From positions 868,001-932,000 of the forward strand of contig CAWFAP010000006.1 of the NCBI GenBank assembly GCA_963813975.1: a DNA stretch of 64,000 bases, in the 5' to 3' direction. The notes beneath the pieces are model-generated. The model saw nothing but the letters and a program-made list of their open reading frames with translations. It made no database searches and had not been told where the DNA came from. Numbering within the stretch: the first letter of the stretch is position 1; every line of letters starts with the position of its first letter. The stretch is from RYN-230 sp963813975. GTDB lineage: Bacteria > Actinomycetota > Actinomycetes > Streptosporangiales > Streptosporangiaceae. Made by a program: the position numbers and the translations under genes. This document shows positions 8,194 to 15,970 of the stretch, one piece after another.

Positions 8194-9066
8194 GTGGAAA
8201 CCAGTGATCTCCCCAGCCAGACCGCCCTGACCGCCGCCGCGGCGCGGGCCGCTCACCTGATCGTCAACGGCGAGCCCGTCATCTTCGCCGACGACCTGGC
8301 CGCTGTCCTGCTCGGCGAGCAGGCCGACGAATTCATCAGCTATCACCGGGCCCACGGCACGCACCTGGTGCTGTCCTCCGCCCGGGCCCAGGTGCTCTGC
8401 CGGAGCCGGTTCACCGAGGACCGCCTGGCCGCCTGCATCCGCGACGGCACGACCCAGTACGTGATCCTGGGCGCGGGCCTCGACTCGTTCGCCTACCGCA
8501 CGCAGCAGGATGTCCGGGGGCTGGCCCGCGTCTTCGAGGTCGATCACCCCGGCACCCAGCAGTGGAAACGCGATCACCTCGCGGCGGCCGGGATACCCGT
8601 GCCGGACCGGGTGAGGTTCGTGGCCATGGATTTCGAGCGCGACTCGCTGGCCGGCTCCCTCCGCCAGGCCGGGTTCGACCCGGCCCGGCCGGCCCTGGTC
8701 AGCTGGCTCGGCGTGACCATGTACCTGACCGCGGCCGCGATCAGCCAGACCCTGGCGGAGATCGGCGGGTTCGCGCCGGGCACCCAGCTCATCACCGACT
8801 ACATGCTGCCCAACGACCTGCGGGACGAGGCCGGCCACACCTACGCCGGCCTGGTCGCGCCCGCGGCTGCGGAGCGCGGCGAGCCGTGGCTCACGTTCTT
8901 TGCCCCGGATGACATGTCGGCGTTGCTGGAGGGGCACGGGTTCGGTGCTGTCGAGCACGTCCGGCAGCGCGACTCGATCCCGGCCGCGCTGTGGGACCGG
9001 ACCGACTCGCTCCGCCCGGCCGACCTGTCCGTCCTGGCCCGCGCGGCCATTCCGAAGCCCGTCTAA
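8194..9066 (+). CDS. SAM-dependent methyltransferase, LCM/TIGR00027-like
   Basis: A class I methyltransferase of 290 residues related to leucine carboxyl methyltransferases and the mycobacterial TIGR00027 group. Hallmarks: SSARAQVLCRSRFTEDRL, the SAM-binding QYVILGAGLDSFAYRT, VFEVDHPGTQQWKRDHLAAAG, RVRFVAMDFERDSL and LVSWLGVTMYLT. Such proteins often act on polyketide or small acids; the substrate is unknown here. GTG 8194 was chosen because homology starts at ETSDLPSQTALTAAAARAAH; the frame extends upstream to 8155. It stands alone between the marR gene and pepQ. Confidence 0.85.
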   Translation: METSDLPSQTALTAAAARAAHLIVNGEPVIFADDLAAVLLGEQADEFISYHRAHGTHLVLSSARAQVLCRSRFTEDRLAACIRDGTTQYVILGAGLDSFAYRTQQDVRGLARVFEVDHPGTQQWKRDHLAAAGIPVPDRVRFVAMDFERDSLAGSLRQAGFDPARPALVSWLGVTMYLTAAAISQTLAEIGGFAPGTQLITDYMLPNDLRDEAGHTYAGLVAPAAAERGEPWLTFFAPDDMSALLEGHGFGAVEHVRQRDSIPAALWDRTDSLRPADLSVLARAAIPKPV

Positions 9067-9095
9067 ACCGTGGCCTGTCCAGGCCCCCAGGAGCG

Positions 9096-9165
9096 ACTTT
9101 TCACGCCGAAGGTGTGCACTGTTGCGGTGTTTGGCCCAGTTCGGCGCACCATCGGCGTGAAAAGT
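9096..9165. repeat. Long inverted repeat between methyltransferase and pepQ
   Basis: Arms 9096-9117 and 9144-9165 (22 bases each, 20 matching as reverse complements; core ACTTTTCACGCCGA) flank a 26-base loop. It starts 29 bp after the methyltransferase stop and could fold as a large stem-loop, either a terminator without a T-run or a dispersed intergenic repeat. The rest of the 9067-9327 gap is GC-rich and shows only a short tandem duplication (GGCATGGGGCC at about 9253 and 9268). Confidence 0.65.
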
Positions 9166-9327
9166 GGCGAAAGGGGGGCCGTGCGGAGCGGGGAGCGGTG
9201 GGGCGGGTCGAGGGATACACGGAGGGGCGGCCGGAGCGGGACCGGCGGACCGGCATGGGGCCAGCAGCCGGCATGGGGCCGGCAGCCGGGGTGGGTACGG
9301 AGGCGGGTCACAGTTACAGTCGGGGAC

Positions 9328-10461
9328 ATGCCTGACCCCGAGAGGGCCCGGCGGGAGCGGCTCCGCCCGGCCCTGGCCGCGCTCGGCGCGGACGCCGCGC
9401 TGATCACCAGCCCGGCCAACGTCCGCTACCTGACCGGCCTGGCCAGCTCCAACGCGGCCCTGCTCCTGCCCGCCACGCTCCCCGGCGACGGCACCCGCCC
9501 CGCCACCCCTTCCGGCTCCGACGCCACACTCGCGACGGACTCCAGGTACGCGGGCACCGCCCTGGAGGCCAGCCCCGACCTCGAGATCCTTATCGAGCGC
9601 GCCATCGAGCCCGGCCTGGCCCGCGTTGCGGCCGGCCTGGGGATACGAAGGCTCGCGCTCGAGGCTCACGAGATGACCGTGGAGCGCTACCAGGCATTCG
9701 CCGCCCAGGTTCCCGGGACCGAGCTAGTCCCGCTCGGCCGGGCCGTTGAGGAAATACGGATGGCCAAGGACGAGCAGGAGATCGCGCGGCTCGGCCGGGC
9801 CTGCGAGATCACCTCGCGTGCGTTCGAGCAGATCGTGCCCCTGATCCGGCCCGGCGTGACCGAGCGCGAGCTGGCCATCGCGCTGGAACGGGCCATGACC
9901 GACCTGGGCGCGGACGGGCTGGCCTTCGACACCATCGTGGCCAGCGGCCCGAACGGCGCCGTCCCGCACCATGTGCCGTCCGCCCGCCCGTTCGCGGGCG
10001 GGGACATGATCACGGTCAACTGCGGCGCGCGGTACCAGGGGTACCACGCGGACATGACCCGGACGGTCGTGCTCGGCGAACCCTCCGCGTGGCAGCAAAC
10101 CATCTACGCGCTGGTGGCCGCGGCCCAGGCGGCGGGGATCGAGGCGGCCGTGCCCGGCGCGGACGTCCGGGCGGTGGACGCGGCGGCCCGCGACCTGATC
10201 GCGGAGGCCGGCCACGGCGGGCATTTCCAGCACGGGCTGGGCCACGGCGTGGGCCTGGAGATCCACGAGGCTCCGATCATGGGGTACGGCAGGACAGGTA
10301 CACTCGGGGACCGAGTCCCCATCACCGTCGAACCCGGGATCTACCTCCCCGGGCAAGGCGGCGTCAGGATCGAGGACACCCTGGTGGTGCGCGCTGGCAC
10401 GGGGACCGCGGCACCGCAGGAGCTACTCACCACTACCACCCGGGAACTGCTCGTCCTGTAG
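9328..10461 (+). CDS. pepQ: M24 family Xaa-Pro aminopeptidase
   Basis: Creatinase-fold metallopeptidase of 377 residues that likely releases N-terminal residues ahead of proline or cleaves Xaa-Pro dipeptides. The N-terminal domain carries ANVRYLTGL; the C-terminal pita-bread domain has GYHADMTRT, GLGHGVGLEIHE, VEPGIY and GVRIEDT, giving Asp, His and two Glu metal ligands. The usual first Asp (normally in a VDxG motif) appears as Asn in TVNCGARY, which may alter metal binding. ATG 9328 is where homology begins; upstream frame to 9070 is a shadow. It precedes efp, the conserved actinobacterial order. The symbol follows that neighbourhood. Confidence 0.88.
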   Translation: MPDPERARRERLRPALAALGADAALITSPANVRYLTGLASSNAALLLPATLPGDGTRPATPSGSDATLATDSRYAGTALEASPDLEILIERAIEPGLARVAAGLGIRRLALEAHEMTVERYQAFAAQVPGTELVPLGRAVEEIRMAKDEQEIARLGRACEITSRAFEQIVPLIRPGVTERELAIALERAMTDLGADGLAFDTIVASGPNGAVPHHVPSARPFAGGDMITVNCGARYQGYHADMTRTVVLGEPSAWQQTIYALVAAAQAAGIEAAVPGADVRAVDAAARDLIAEAGHGGHFQHGLGHGVGLEIHEAPIMGYGRTGTLGDRVPITVEPGIYLPGQGGVRIEDTLVVRAGTGTAAPQELLTTTTRELLVL

Positions 10462-10511
10462 CCGGCCATCGGCGGCGGGGCAGCGCACCCGCACGCAGGA
10501 GACACGCAGAC

Positions 10512-11069
10512 GTGGCCACCACGAACGACCTCAAGAACGGCATGACGCTGAACATCGACGGCCAGCTCTGGAACGTCGTCGACTTCCAGCACGTCAAGCC
10601 CGGTAAGGGCGGCGCCTTCGTGCGCACCCGGCTGAAGAACATCATGTCCGGCAAGGTCGTGGACCGGACCTTCAACGCCGGCGTCAAGGTCAACGTGGCT
10701 AACGTCAACCGGCGTGAGATGCAGTACCTCTACCGTGAGGGTGACGACTTCGTCTTCATGGACACCCAGGACTACGATCAGCCGCACATCCCCCGGCAGA
10801 CCGTGGGGGGCGCCGCCGACTACCTGCTCGAGGAGCAGACCGCGACGGTCGCGTTCAACGACGGCACCCCGCTGTACGTGGAACTCCCCGCCTCGGTGGA
10901 ACTGGCCGTCAGGCAGACCGACCCGGGTGTGCAGGGCGACCGGTCCACGGGCGGCACCAAGCCCGCCACGCTGGAGACCGGCGCGCAGATCCAGGTGCCG
11001 CTGTTCATCACCACAGGCGAAAAAGTGAAGGTGGACACCCGCACGGGTGACTACCTCGGCCGCGCGTGA
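10512..11069 (+). CDS. efp: Translation elongation factor P
   Basis: EF-P enters the ribosomal E-site and relieves stalling at polyproline stretches. The 185-residue product has the three-domain layout: MATTNDLKNGMTLNIDGQL, the KPGKGGAFVRTRLKN loop whose tip Lys faces the P-site tRNA, and a C-terminal end TTGEKVKVDTRTGDYLGRA. GTG 10512 is preceded by AGGAGA (10497-10502). It follows pepQ by 50 nt and precedes nusB by 84 nt, so the three genes are probably one transcript. The long frame starting at 10089 is an out-of-frame reading of pepQ. Confidence 0.97.
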   Translation: MATTNDLKNGMTLNIDGQLWNVVDFQHVKPGKGGAFVRTRLKNIMSGKVVDRTFNAGVKVNVANVNRREMQYLYREGDDFVFMDTQDYDQPHIPRQTVGGAADYLLEEQTATVAFNDGTPLYVELPASVELAVRQTDPGVQGDRSTGGTKPATLETGAQIQVPLFITTGEKVKVDTRTGDYLGRA

Positions 11070-11153
11070 CCCGGCCGCCCGTGCCTGGATGCCCCGTGCC
11101 CGGATGTCCTGTGCCTGAATCCTCCGTGCCCGGATCCCCAGCGAGCCAGTCCC

Positions 11154-11564
11154 GTGCCTGCCCGCAGTAAGGCCCGCAAGCGGGCCCTGGACGTCCTGTT
11201 CGAGGCGGAGGTCCGCGGTGAGCCGGTGCTGGACATGCTGGAGCAGCGCATCATCCAGGCCAGCCCTCCGGTCGGGGAGTACGCGGCGGAACTGGTCCGC
11301 GGCGTCCAGGCGCACCGCGAGCGCATCGACCAGCTCCTGGAAGAGCACGCGGAGGGCTGGACGCTGGAGCGGATGCCGATCGTGGACCGCAACGTCCTGC
11401 GCATCGGCCTCTACGAGATGTTCTGGGCGGACGACGTCCCGGACGCGGTGGCGATCAGCGAGGCGGTGCTGCTGGCCCGGGACCTGTCCACCGACGCGTC
11501 TCCCGCGTTCGTGAACGGCCTGCTGGCTCACCTATTGGAACTGAAGCCGACGCTGATCGGCTGA
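11154..11564 (+). CDS. nusB: Transcription antitermination factor NusB
   Basis: NusB binds boxA RNA with NusE (S10) and supports rRNA antitermination. The 136-residue protein covers the all-helical fold: SKARKRALDVLFEAEVRG at the N-terminus, IDRNV-like MPIVDRNVLRIGLYEMFW, and AISEAVLLARDLSTDASPAFVNGLL. It starts with GTG 11154 without a strong Shine-Dalgarno. It is the last gene of the pepQ-efp-nusB run. In Streptomyces bldD and the pyr genes follow; here a membrane protein of opposite orientation follows instead. Confidence 0.96.
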   Translation: MPARSKARKRALDVLFEAEVRGEPVLDMLEQRIIQASPPVGEYAAELVRGVQAHRERIDQLLEEHAEGWTLERMPIVDRNVLRIGLYEMFWADDVPDAVAISEAVLLARDLSTDASPAFVNGLLAHLLELKPTLIG

Positions 11565-11570
11565 ACGGCC

Positions 11571-11607
11571 AGAATTTTTTAACGTCAAATTCTTAGGGTC
11601 AAATTCT
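11571..11607. terminator. AT-rich hairpin and direct repeat after nusB
   Basis: AGAATTT (11571-11577) can pair with AAATTCT (11587-11593) across nine bases, and GTCAAATTCT is repeated directly at 11584-11593 and 11598-11607. The element lies between convergent genes, starting 6 nt after the nusB stop. The low GC content and T-run (11575-11580) suggest transcription end signals, but the stem is weak. Confidence 0.4.
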
Positions 11608-11622
11608 CCGCAACGAAAACCG

Positions 11623-12258
11623 TTACGCCGGGCTGAACTGCACCCGCAGCCCGTGCTTGCGGAGGACGGACCAGAACCACAGCACCGAGGCGCCGATCCC
11701 CGCCACGGTGCCGGCGACCGTCGCGACGGTCGAGAGCATGAGAAACGTGCTGGCCGGCTCGGTCACCATCATCACGCCCAGGCCCGCGGTGAGGAGCAGG
11801 AAGATGCCCGCCCACAGCCAGGTCGCGCCCTGGAAGAAGCGCTGCAGAGCCGGGTGGTGGGCCGGATGGCGGAGCGCCACGACCTCGGCGGCGAGCTTGG
11901 CCACGATCGGGTTGGGGCCCCGGGCCGTGCGCGCGAACAGGATGAACATGGCCGCATAGCCGAGCGGGAACTGGAGCAGGAAGATCCAGAACACGCCGGT
12001 GGCCAGGACCACGACGGTCTGCAGCGTGAGCACGATGGCCGAGATCGTCAGCAGGCTCGGTACCGACCCGCAGGCGATCTTCCGGATGACCGCGGTGAGC
12101 CAGATCGCCAGGACGCCGGCGATGAGCCCAGCGTTCCGGCCGCCGAGCCAGGCACCCAGGAAGTAGGCGGCGAGCGGAAGACCAAGGGATTCGCTCAAGC
12201 TCAACCCGGTGCAGCGAATGAGTCGCAGCGGCCGCGGGAGCTCCAAGTGCTCGACCAT
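11623..12258 (-). CDS. Predicted multi-pass membrane protein, VC0807-like
   Basis: A 211-residue protein with about five to six hydrophobic segments (LGLPLAAYFLGAWLGG, AGLIAGVLAIWLTAVI, LLTISAIVLTLQTVVVLATGVFWIFLL, ATWLWAGIFLLLTAGLGVMMV, MLSTVATVAGTVAGIGASVLW). The middle loop FARTARGPNPIVAKLAAEVVAL recalls VC0807/septation-protein-like inner-membrane proteins, but I am not sure of the family. Function unknown. ATG 12258 is the first Met before the homologous-looking part; the frame opens at TTG 12339. Convergent with nusB. Confidence 0.6.
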   Translation of the reverse strand: MVEHLELPRPLRLIRCTGLSLSESLGLPLAAYFLGAWLGGRNAGLIAGVLAIWLTAVIRKIACGSVPSLLTISAIVLTLQTVVVLATGVFWIFLLQFPLGYAAMFILFARTARGPNPIVAKLAAEVVALRHPAHHPALQRFFQGATWLWAGIFLLLTAGLGVMMVTEPASTFLMLSTVATVAGTVAGIGASVLWFWSVLRKHGLRVQFSPA

Positions 12259-12951
12259 GGGGGAGAGCCTAGGCGGTGAGTCTCGTGAGTGAGACCCGTT
12301 TGGATATGGATGACCATTCACAGAGGTTCTGCTGAGCAAAGCTGCAAGTAAACGTATTGTTGCCGCATCCGGAGACCGGCTCGGGTATCACGTGTACCCC
12401 ATGGACCGTCATGTCGGCGCTGACCTCCAGCCCGCAGAACTCCCGGCTCCATGCAGGAGCCAGGTCGCCCGATGCCGCCTCGCGAAACAGGTGGTACGCC
12501 CCGCCTGGCGGGCAGATCTGCTGCAGCGCATCCACCCCGGTGACGGCGCGCCCCCACCGCATCGCGAGGGAGGCAGGCACTGGCCTATCTACTGCCCAGC
12601 GAAGGGGCCGGTAATCGCGGAATCGGGGTGGCTGACGGGGTGATTTTTGGGCCGCCGGAAGGCGGCTTCCCGGGCCGGGGACCAGGCGGGGACGGAATCT
12701 GCGGGAAGCTGAGCGTGAAGCACGGTAACAAACTCAGAGCAGTTCTAAAGGGATCTCTCAGGTTTTACTCAGCGGCCGGCGGGCGGGCGGGACGCGATGG
12801 GGTGCGGCGGGTCTGTCCGGCGGGGTGCGGGCGGTCCGTGCGGCAGGGTGCGGGCGGTCTGTGCGGCGGCGCCGGGCGGGGTCGTGGCGAAGGCGGGGGA
12901 TTGTCGTGGTCGCGCACTAGATTGGGATCCGACCGGGAGCGAGGAGGGGCC
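12259..12951. other. 693-bp region without a recognised gene
   Basis: The divergent gap between the membrane protein (minus) and the methyltransferase (plus). A 103-codon minus-strand frame (12269-12580) has no family resemblance I recognise. Around 12721-12773 the DNA is AT-richer than its surroundings and may hold the methyltransferase promoter. From 12774 to 12900 the sequence is a GC-rich run of GGGCGG and GGTGCGG repeats. Confidence 0.4.
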
Positions 12952-13839
12952 GTGGCCAGCGAGCGTCGTGGCGGAGGGCCAGAGGTGCCGCCCGGGACAG
13001 GCGCGCCGACCGGGATAGGCACGGCGCAGCGCTGGAACCGGTACGACGATGGGCGCACGGCCGTCATCCGGGAGGTGCTGCGGGCTGTCGTGACCGGGCT
13101 GGTAGCCGAGACTGGCCGGTCTCGGCTCGACATCGTGGACGCCGGGGGCGGGACCGGCGGGTCCGCGGTCCCGCTGGCCGGCCAGGGGCACACGGTGACC
13201 GTGATCGACCCGAGCCCGGATTCGCTGGCCGCCGCGCAGCGCCGGGCCGCGGAGATGAACGTGCAGTTGCGGGCCGTTCAGGGCGACGTCGGCGACCTGG
13301 CCGACGTGGTCGGGGAACAGGGTGCCGACCTGGTGCTGTGCCACAGCGTCCTGGAGTACGTGGACTCACCTGCGGCCGCCATGATCACGGTGGCCAGCGT
13401 GCTGCGGCCGGGGGGAGCGGTGAGCGTGCTGGCCGCCAGCGCGGTCGCGGCGGTCATCCACCGGGCCCTGGCCGGGCGTTTCGACGAGGCCCGGCGGCTG
13501 CTGGCCGCGGTCGGCGGCCCGGCGGGCGCGGCTGACGGCCGGTCCGGGGCCGGGTCCGGGGGTGCGGCTGACGGTCGGCCCGGGGCCAGGTCTGAGGGCC
13601 GGCCCCGGACCGGGCCGCGCCGGTTCACCCTGGCCGAGGTGACCGGCCTGATCGAAGGGGCCGGGCTGCGTCCGGGCGCCGCGCACGGGATCCGGGTTTT
13701 CGCCGACCTGGTGCCGGGTTCCTTCGCGGACGTGGACCCGGGCGCCGCCGACGCGTTGCTGGCCCTGGAGCAGGCCGCCTCCACCCACCCGGCCTTCCAC
13801 GACTTCGCCGCCCAGTTCCACGTGCTCGGGTACCGATGA
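12952..13839 (+). CDS. Class I SAM-dependent methyltransferase upstream of dinB
   Basis: Rossmann-fold methyltransferase of 295 residues. The SAM site reads RLDIVDAGGGTGGSAVPLA with the acidic VTVIDPSPDSLAAAQRRA loop, followed by VQGDVGDL and ADLVLCHSVLEYV. A Gly/Ala/Arg-rich insertion with the repeat GAADGR (about residues 190-220) is encoded by an imperfect tandem repeat at 13533-13600. GTG 12952 has GAGGAGG 4 nt upstream, which decides the start. The stop overlaps dinB by 4 nt (ATGA), so the two are co-translated; this pairing is conserved in actinobacteria. Substrate unknown. Confidence 0.85.
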   Translation: MASERRGGGPEVPPGTGAPTGIGTAQRWNRYDDGRTAVIREVLRAVVTGLVAETGRSRLDIVDAGGGTGGSAVPLAGQGHTVTVIDPSPDSLAAAQRRAAEMNVQLRAVQGDVGDLADVVGEQGADLVLCHSVLEYVDSPAAAMITVASVLRPGGAVSVLAASAVAAVIHRALAGRFDEARRLLAAVGGPAGAADGRSGAGSGGAADGRPGARSEGRPRTGPRRFTLAEVTGLIEGAGLRPGAAHGIRVFADLVPGSFADVDPGAADALLALEQAASTHPAFHDFAAQFHVLGYR

Positions 13840-15287
13840 GCCGCGGCGGTCCGGGTCGGGGACCAGCCACCCCGGACGGGGCGGCCCCCGCGGACCGCGG
13901 GCCGGTGGCCGGGGGACAGGTGGCTGGTGAGCCGGTCGCTCGGGAACCGGTGGGCGGGGAGCCGGAGGCCGGGGGCGCGGCGGACAGCGGCTGCCGCATC
14001 CTGCACGTGGACATGGACGCCTTCTACGCCAGCGTCGAGATCCGGGACCGCCCCGAACTGGCCGGGCGGCCGGTGATCGTGGGCGCGACCGCCAGCCGTG
14101 GCGTGGTCCTCTCCGCGTCCTACGAGGCGCGGGCGTTCGGGGTGCACTCGGCCATGCCGGTGACGCGGGCCCGGCGGCTGTGCCCTCAGGCCGTGTTCAT
14201 CTCGCCCCGGCACCACGTCTACGCGGCCGTGTCCAAGGAGGTCATGGAGGTCTTCCGGTCGGTCACCCCCGAGGTGGAGCCGCTCGCGCTCGACGAGGCG
14301 TTCCTCGACGTGTCCGGGGCCATCCGGCGGCTCGGGCCGCCCGCCCGGATCGGCGCGCTGATCCGGGCCACCATCGCCGAGCAGCAGGGCATCACCTGCT
14401 CGGTCGGGGTGGCCACGTCCAAGTTCATCGCCAAGCTCGCGTCCACCCGGTCGAAGCCGGACGGCCTGCTCGTCGTGCCCGCCGACGGCGTCCTGGCGTT
14501 CCTGCACCCGCTGCCGGTGGCCGCGCTGTGGGGCGTGGGGGAACAGACCGGGCAGGTGCTGGCCCGGCTCGGGCTGCGCACGGTGCGGGACATCGCGGAG
14601 ATCCCGGTCGGCACCCTGCAGCGTGAGCTTGGTCCCTCGCTGGGCGCTCACCTGGCCGCGCTGGCCTGGGGACGGGACGAGCGCCCGGTGGTGAGCAGCA
14701 CCCCGGAGAAGAGCATCGGCGCGGAGGAGACGTTCGCCAGCGACATCGACGACCCGGAGGTGATCCGCCGCGAACTGCTCCGCCTGTCCGGGCGGACCGC
14801 GCGCGGCCTCCGCTCGGCCGGGGCCCTGGCCCGGACCGTGGTGATCAAGCTCCGGCTGGCCAACTTCACCACGATCACCCGGTCCCGGACCCTTCCCGAG
14901 CCCACCGACGTGGCGCGCACCATCTACGCCACCGCCTGCGCCCTCTACAGTGCCGCCGCGCTGGACTCCCGCGCCCGGCTTCGCCTGGTCGGGGTGCGTA
15001 CGAGCGGCCTGGTGCCCGCCTCGCGGGCCGCCACCCAACTGGCTTTCGGGGAGCGGCCGGCCGGCTGGCGAGATGCGGAACAGGCCCTGGACCGGATCAG
15101 CGGGCGGTTCGGCGCCGACACGGTCCGGCCCGCCGCCCTGGTGACCGGGCAGCAGGATGAGCCGTCTCCCCGGCTGTCAGCCGGATCACATTTTCAGCCG
15201 CCGGACGAATCGGGCCGGCGGCTGCCCGGGGAACCAGCCGGGCGCCCGCCTGCGGAATCGGCCCGGCGCCGGCCGGGGGAAGGCTGA
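13836..15287 (+). CDS. dinB: DNA polymerase IV (Y-family)
   Basis: Error-prone translesion polymerase, 483 residues. Palm-domain motifs are HVDMDAFYASVEIRDRPEL (catalytic Asp59), RGVVLSASYEARAFGV, LALDEAFLDVSG (catalytic Asp-Glu), CSVGVATSKFIAKLAS and the helix-hairpin-helix ALWGVGEQTGQVLARLGL; the little-finger domain ends near AFGERPAG. It carries a 50-residue low-complexity N-terminal extension and an 80-residue disordered C-terminus without an obvious QL[S/D]LF clamp motif. ATGA overlap with the methyltransferase. No convincing LexA box was found upstream, so SOS control is not shown. Confidence 0.95.
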   Translation: MSRGGPGRGPATPDGAAPADRGPVAGGQVAGEPVAREPVGGEPEAGGAADSGCRILHVDMDAFYASVEIRDRPELAGRPVIVGATASRGVVLSASYEARAFGVHSAMPVTRARRLCPQAVFISPRHHVYAAVSKEVMEVFRSVTPEVEPLALDEAFLDVSGAIRRLGPPARIGALIRATIAEQQGITCSVGVATSKFIAKLASTRSKPDGLLVVPADGVLAFLHPLPVAALWGVGEQTGQVLARLGLRTVRDIAEIPVGTLQRELGPSLGAHLAALAWGRDERPVVSSTPEKSIGAEETFASDIDDPEVIRRELLRLSGRTARGLRSAGALARTVVIKLRLANFTTITRSRTLPEPTDVARTIYATACALYSAAALDSRARLRLVGVRTSGLVPASRAATQLAFGERPAGWRDAEQALDRISGRFGADTVRPAALVTGQQDEPSPRLSAGSHFQPPDESGRRLPGEPAGRPPAESARRRPGEG

Positions 15288-15384
15288 TATACTCGCCCTT
15301 ACGCGGATCTAATTCGAATTTGCGTTTGACTGACGCCCGGCTCGCCGGGCTGGTAGCTGCGGCAGGCGCCAAAGGAGGTCCGGG

Positions 15385-15483
15385 GTGCAGGCAGGGGCCC
15401 GAACGCCTTTACCCTCCCACTACCCTTCCACCCAGAGCAGCCGGACTCGTATTCTGGAAGAAGAACCCTGGACCGTGAGATGA
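15385..15483 (+). CDS. Possible 32-codon small ORF with perfect Shine-Dalgarno
   Basis: AAAGGAGGT (15371-15379), the full anti-16S complement, stands 5 nt before GTG 15385, which opens a frame of 32 codons ending at TGA 15483. The peptide starts MQAGARTPLPSHYPSTQSS and ends EEEPWTVR. It has one TTA leucine codon, rare in such GC-rich genomes and a possible bldA-type control point. It resembles no family I know. It lies between dinB and the DUF3040 gene and could be a real small protein or a leader peptide. Confidence 0.45.
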   Translation: MQAGARTPLPSHYPSTQSSRTRILEEEPWTVR

Positions 15484-15528
15484 ACTCATCGCACCCGTCC
15501 CCGCGCGCGAGGTTTCATGGGAGGCGCC

Positions 15529-15927
15529 GTGCCGCTGTCTGAGCACGAGCAGCGTCAGCTCGACCAGATCGAGCGTGCGCTCTATGCCGAGGATCCGAAG
15601 TTCGCGCAAGCGGTACGCGCGAAAGATCCACGGGTGCACTACAAGCGCCGCGTAGTTGAGGCGGCGATCGGCTTCCTACTCGGTGTCGGCCTCCTGCTGG
15701 CCGGCGTGATCTCCAAGCTCACCCTGATCGGCGTGGCCGGTTTCGTGGTCATGCTGGCCTGCTCGATGTGGGCCCTGTCCAGCTGGCGGCACATGTCTGG
15801 TGGCGCCGCCGGGCGGCCTGGCCCGGCGCGTGATCGCCGGGCGCGGCCGCCGGTGAGTTCTTCTCGGTCCCGGTTCATGGAACGGCTCGAGGAGCGCTGG
15901 CGCCGTCGTCAGGAGCGGGACCGGTAG
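15529..15927 (+). CDS. DUF3040 small membrane protein
   Basis: A 132-residue protein of the actinobacterial DUF3040 family, function unknown. It begins with the signature PLSEHEQRQLDQIERALYAE and DPKFAQAVR, followed by two transmembrane segments (AAIGFLLGVGLLLAGVI and LIGVAGFVVMLACSMWAL) and a basic tail RFMERLEERWRRRQERDR. GTG 15529 was chosen because family members begin at this point and GGGAGG lies about 5 nt upstream; ATG 15517 is the alternative. It sits between dinB and the transglutaminase operon, a conserved position near the cell-division cluster. Confidence 0.92.
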   Translation: MPLSEHEQRQLDQIERALYAEDPKFAQAVRAKDPRVHYKRRVVEAAIGFLLGVGLLLAGVISKLTLIGVAGFVVMLACSMWALSSWRHMSGGAAGRPGPARDRRARPPVSSSRSRFMERLEERWRRRQERDR

Positions 15928-15970
15928 GTCGCCCGGGGTCGGGTCGCCCCTGGTCGGGTCGCCCCCGTGA

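Noticed and set aside
12269..12580. 103-codon minus-strand ORF
   Set aside because: No Shine-Dalgarno, no family motif, atypical composition; kept only as a region note.
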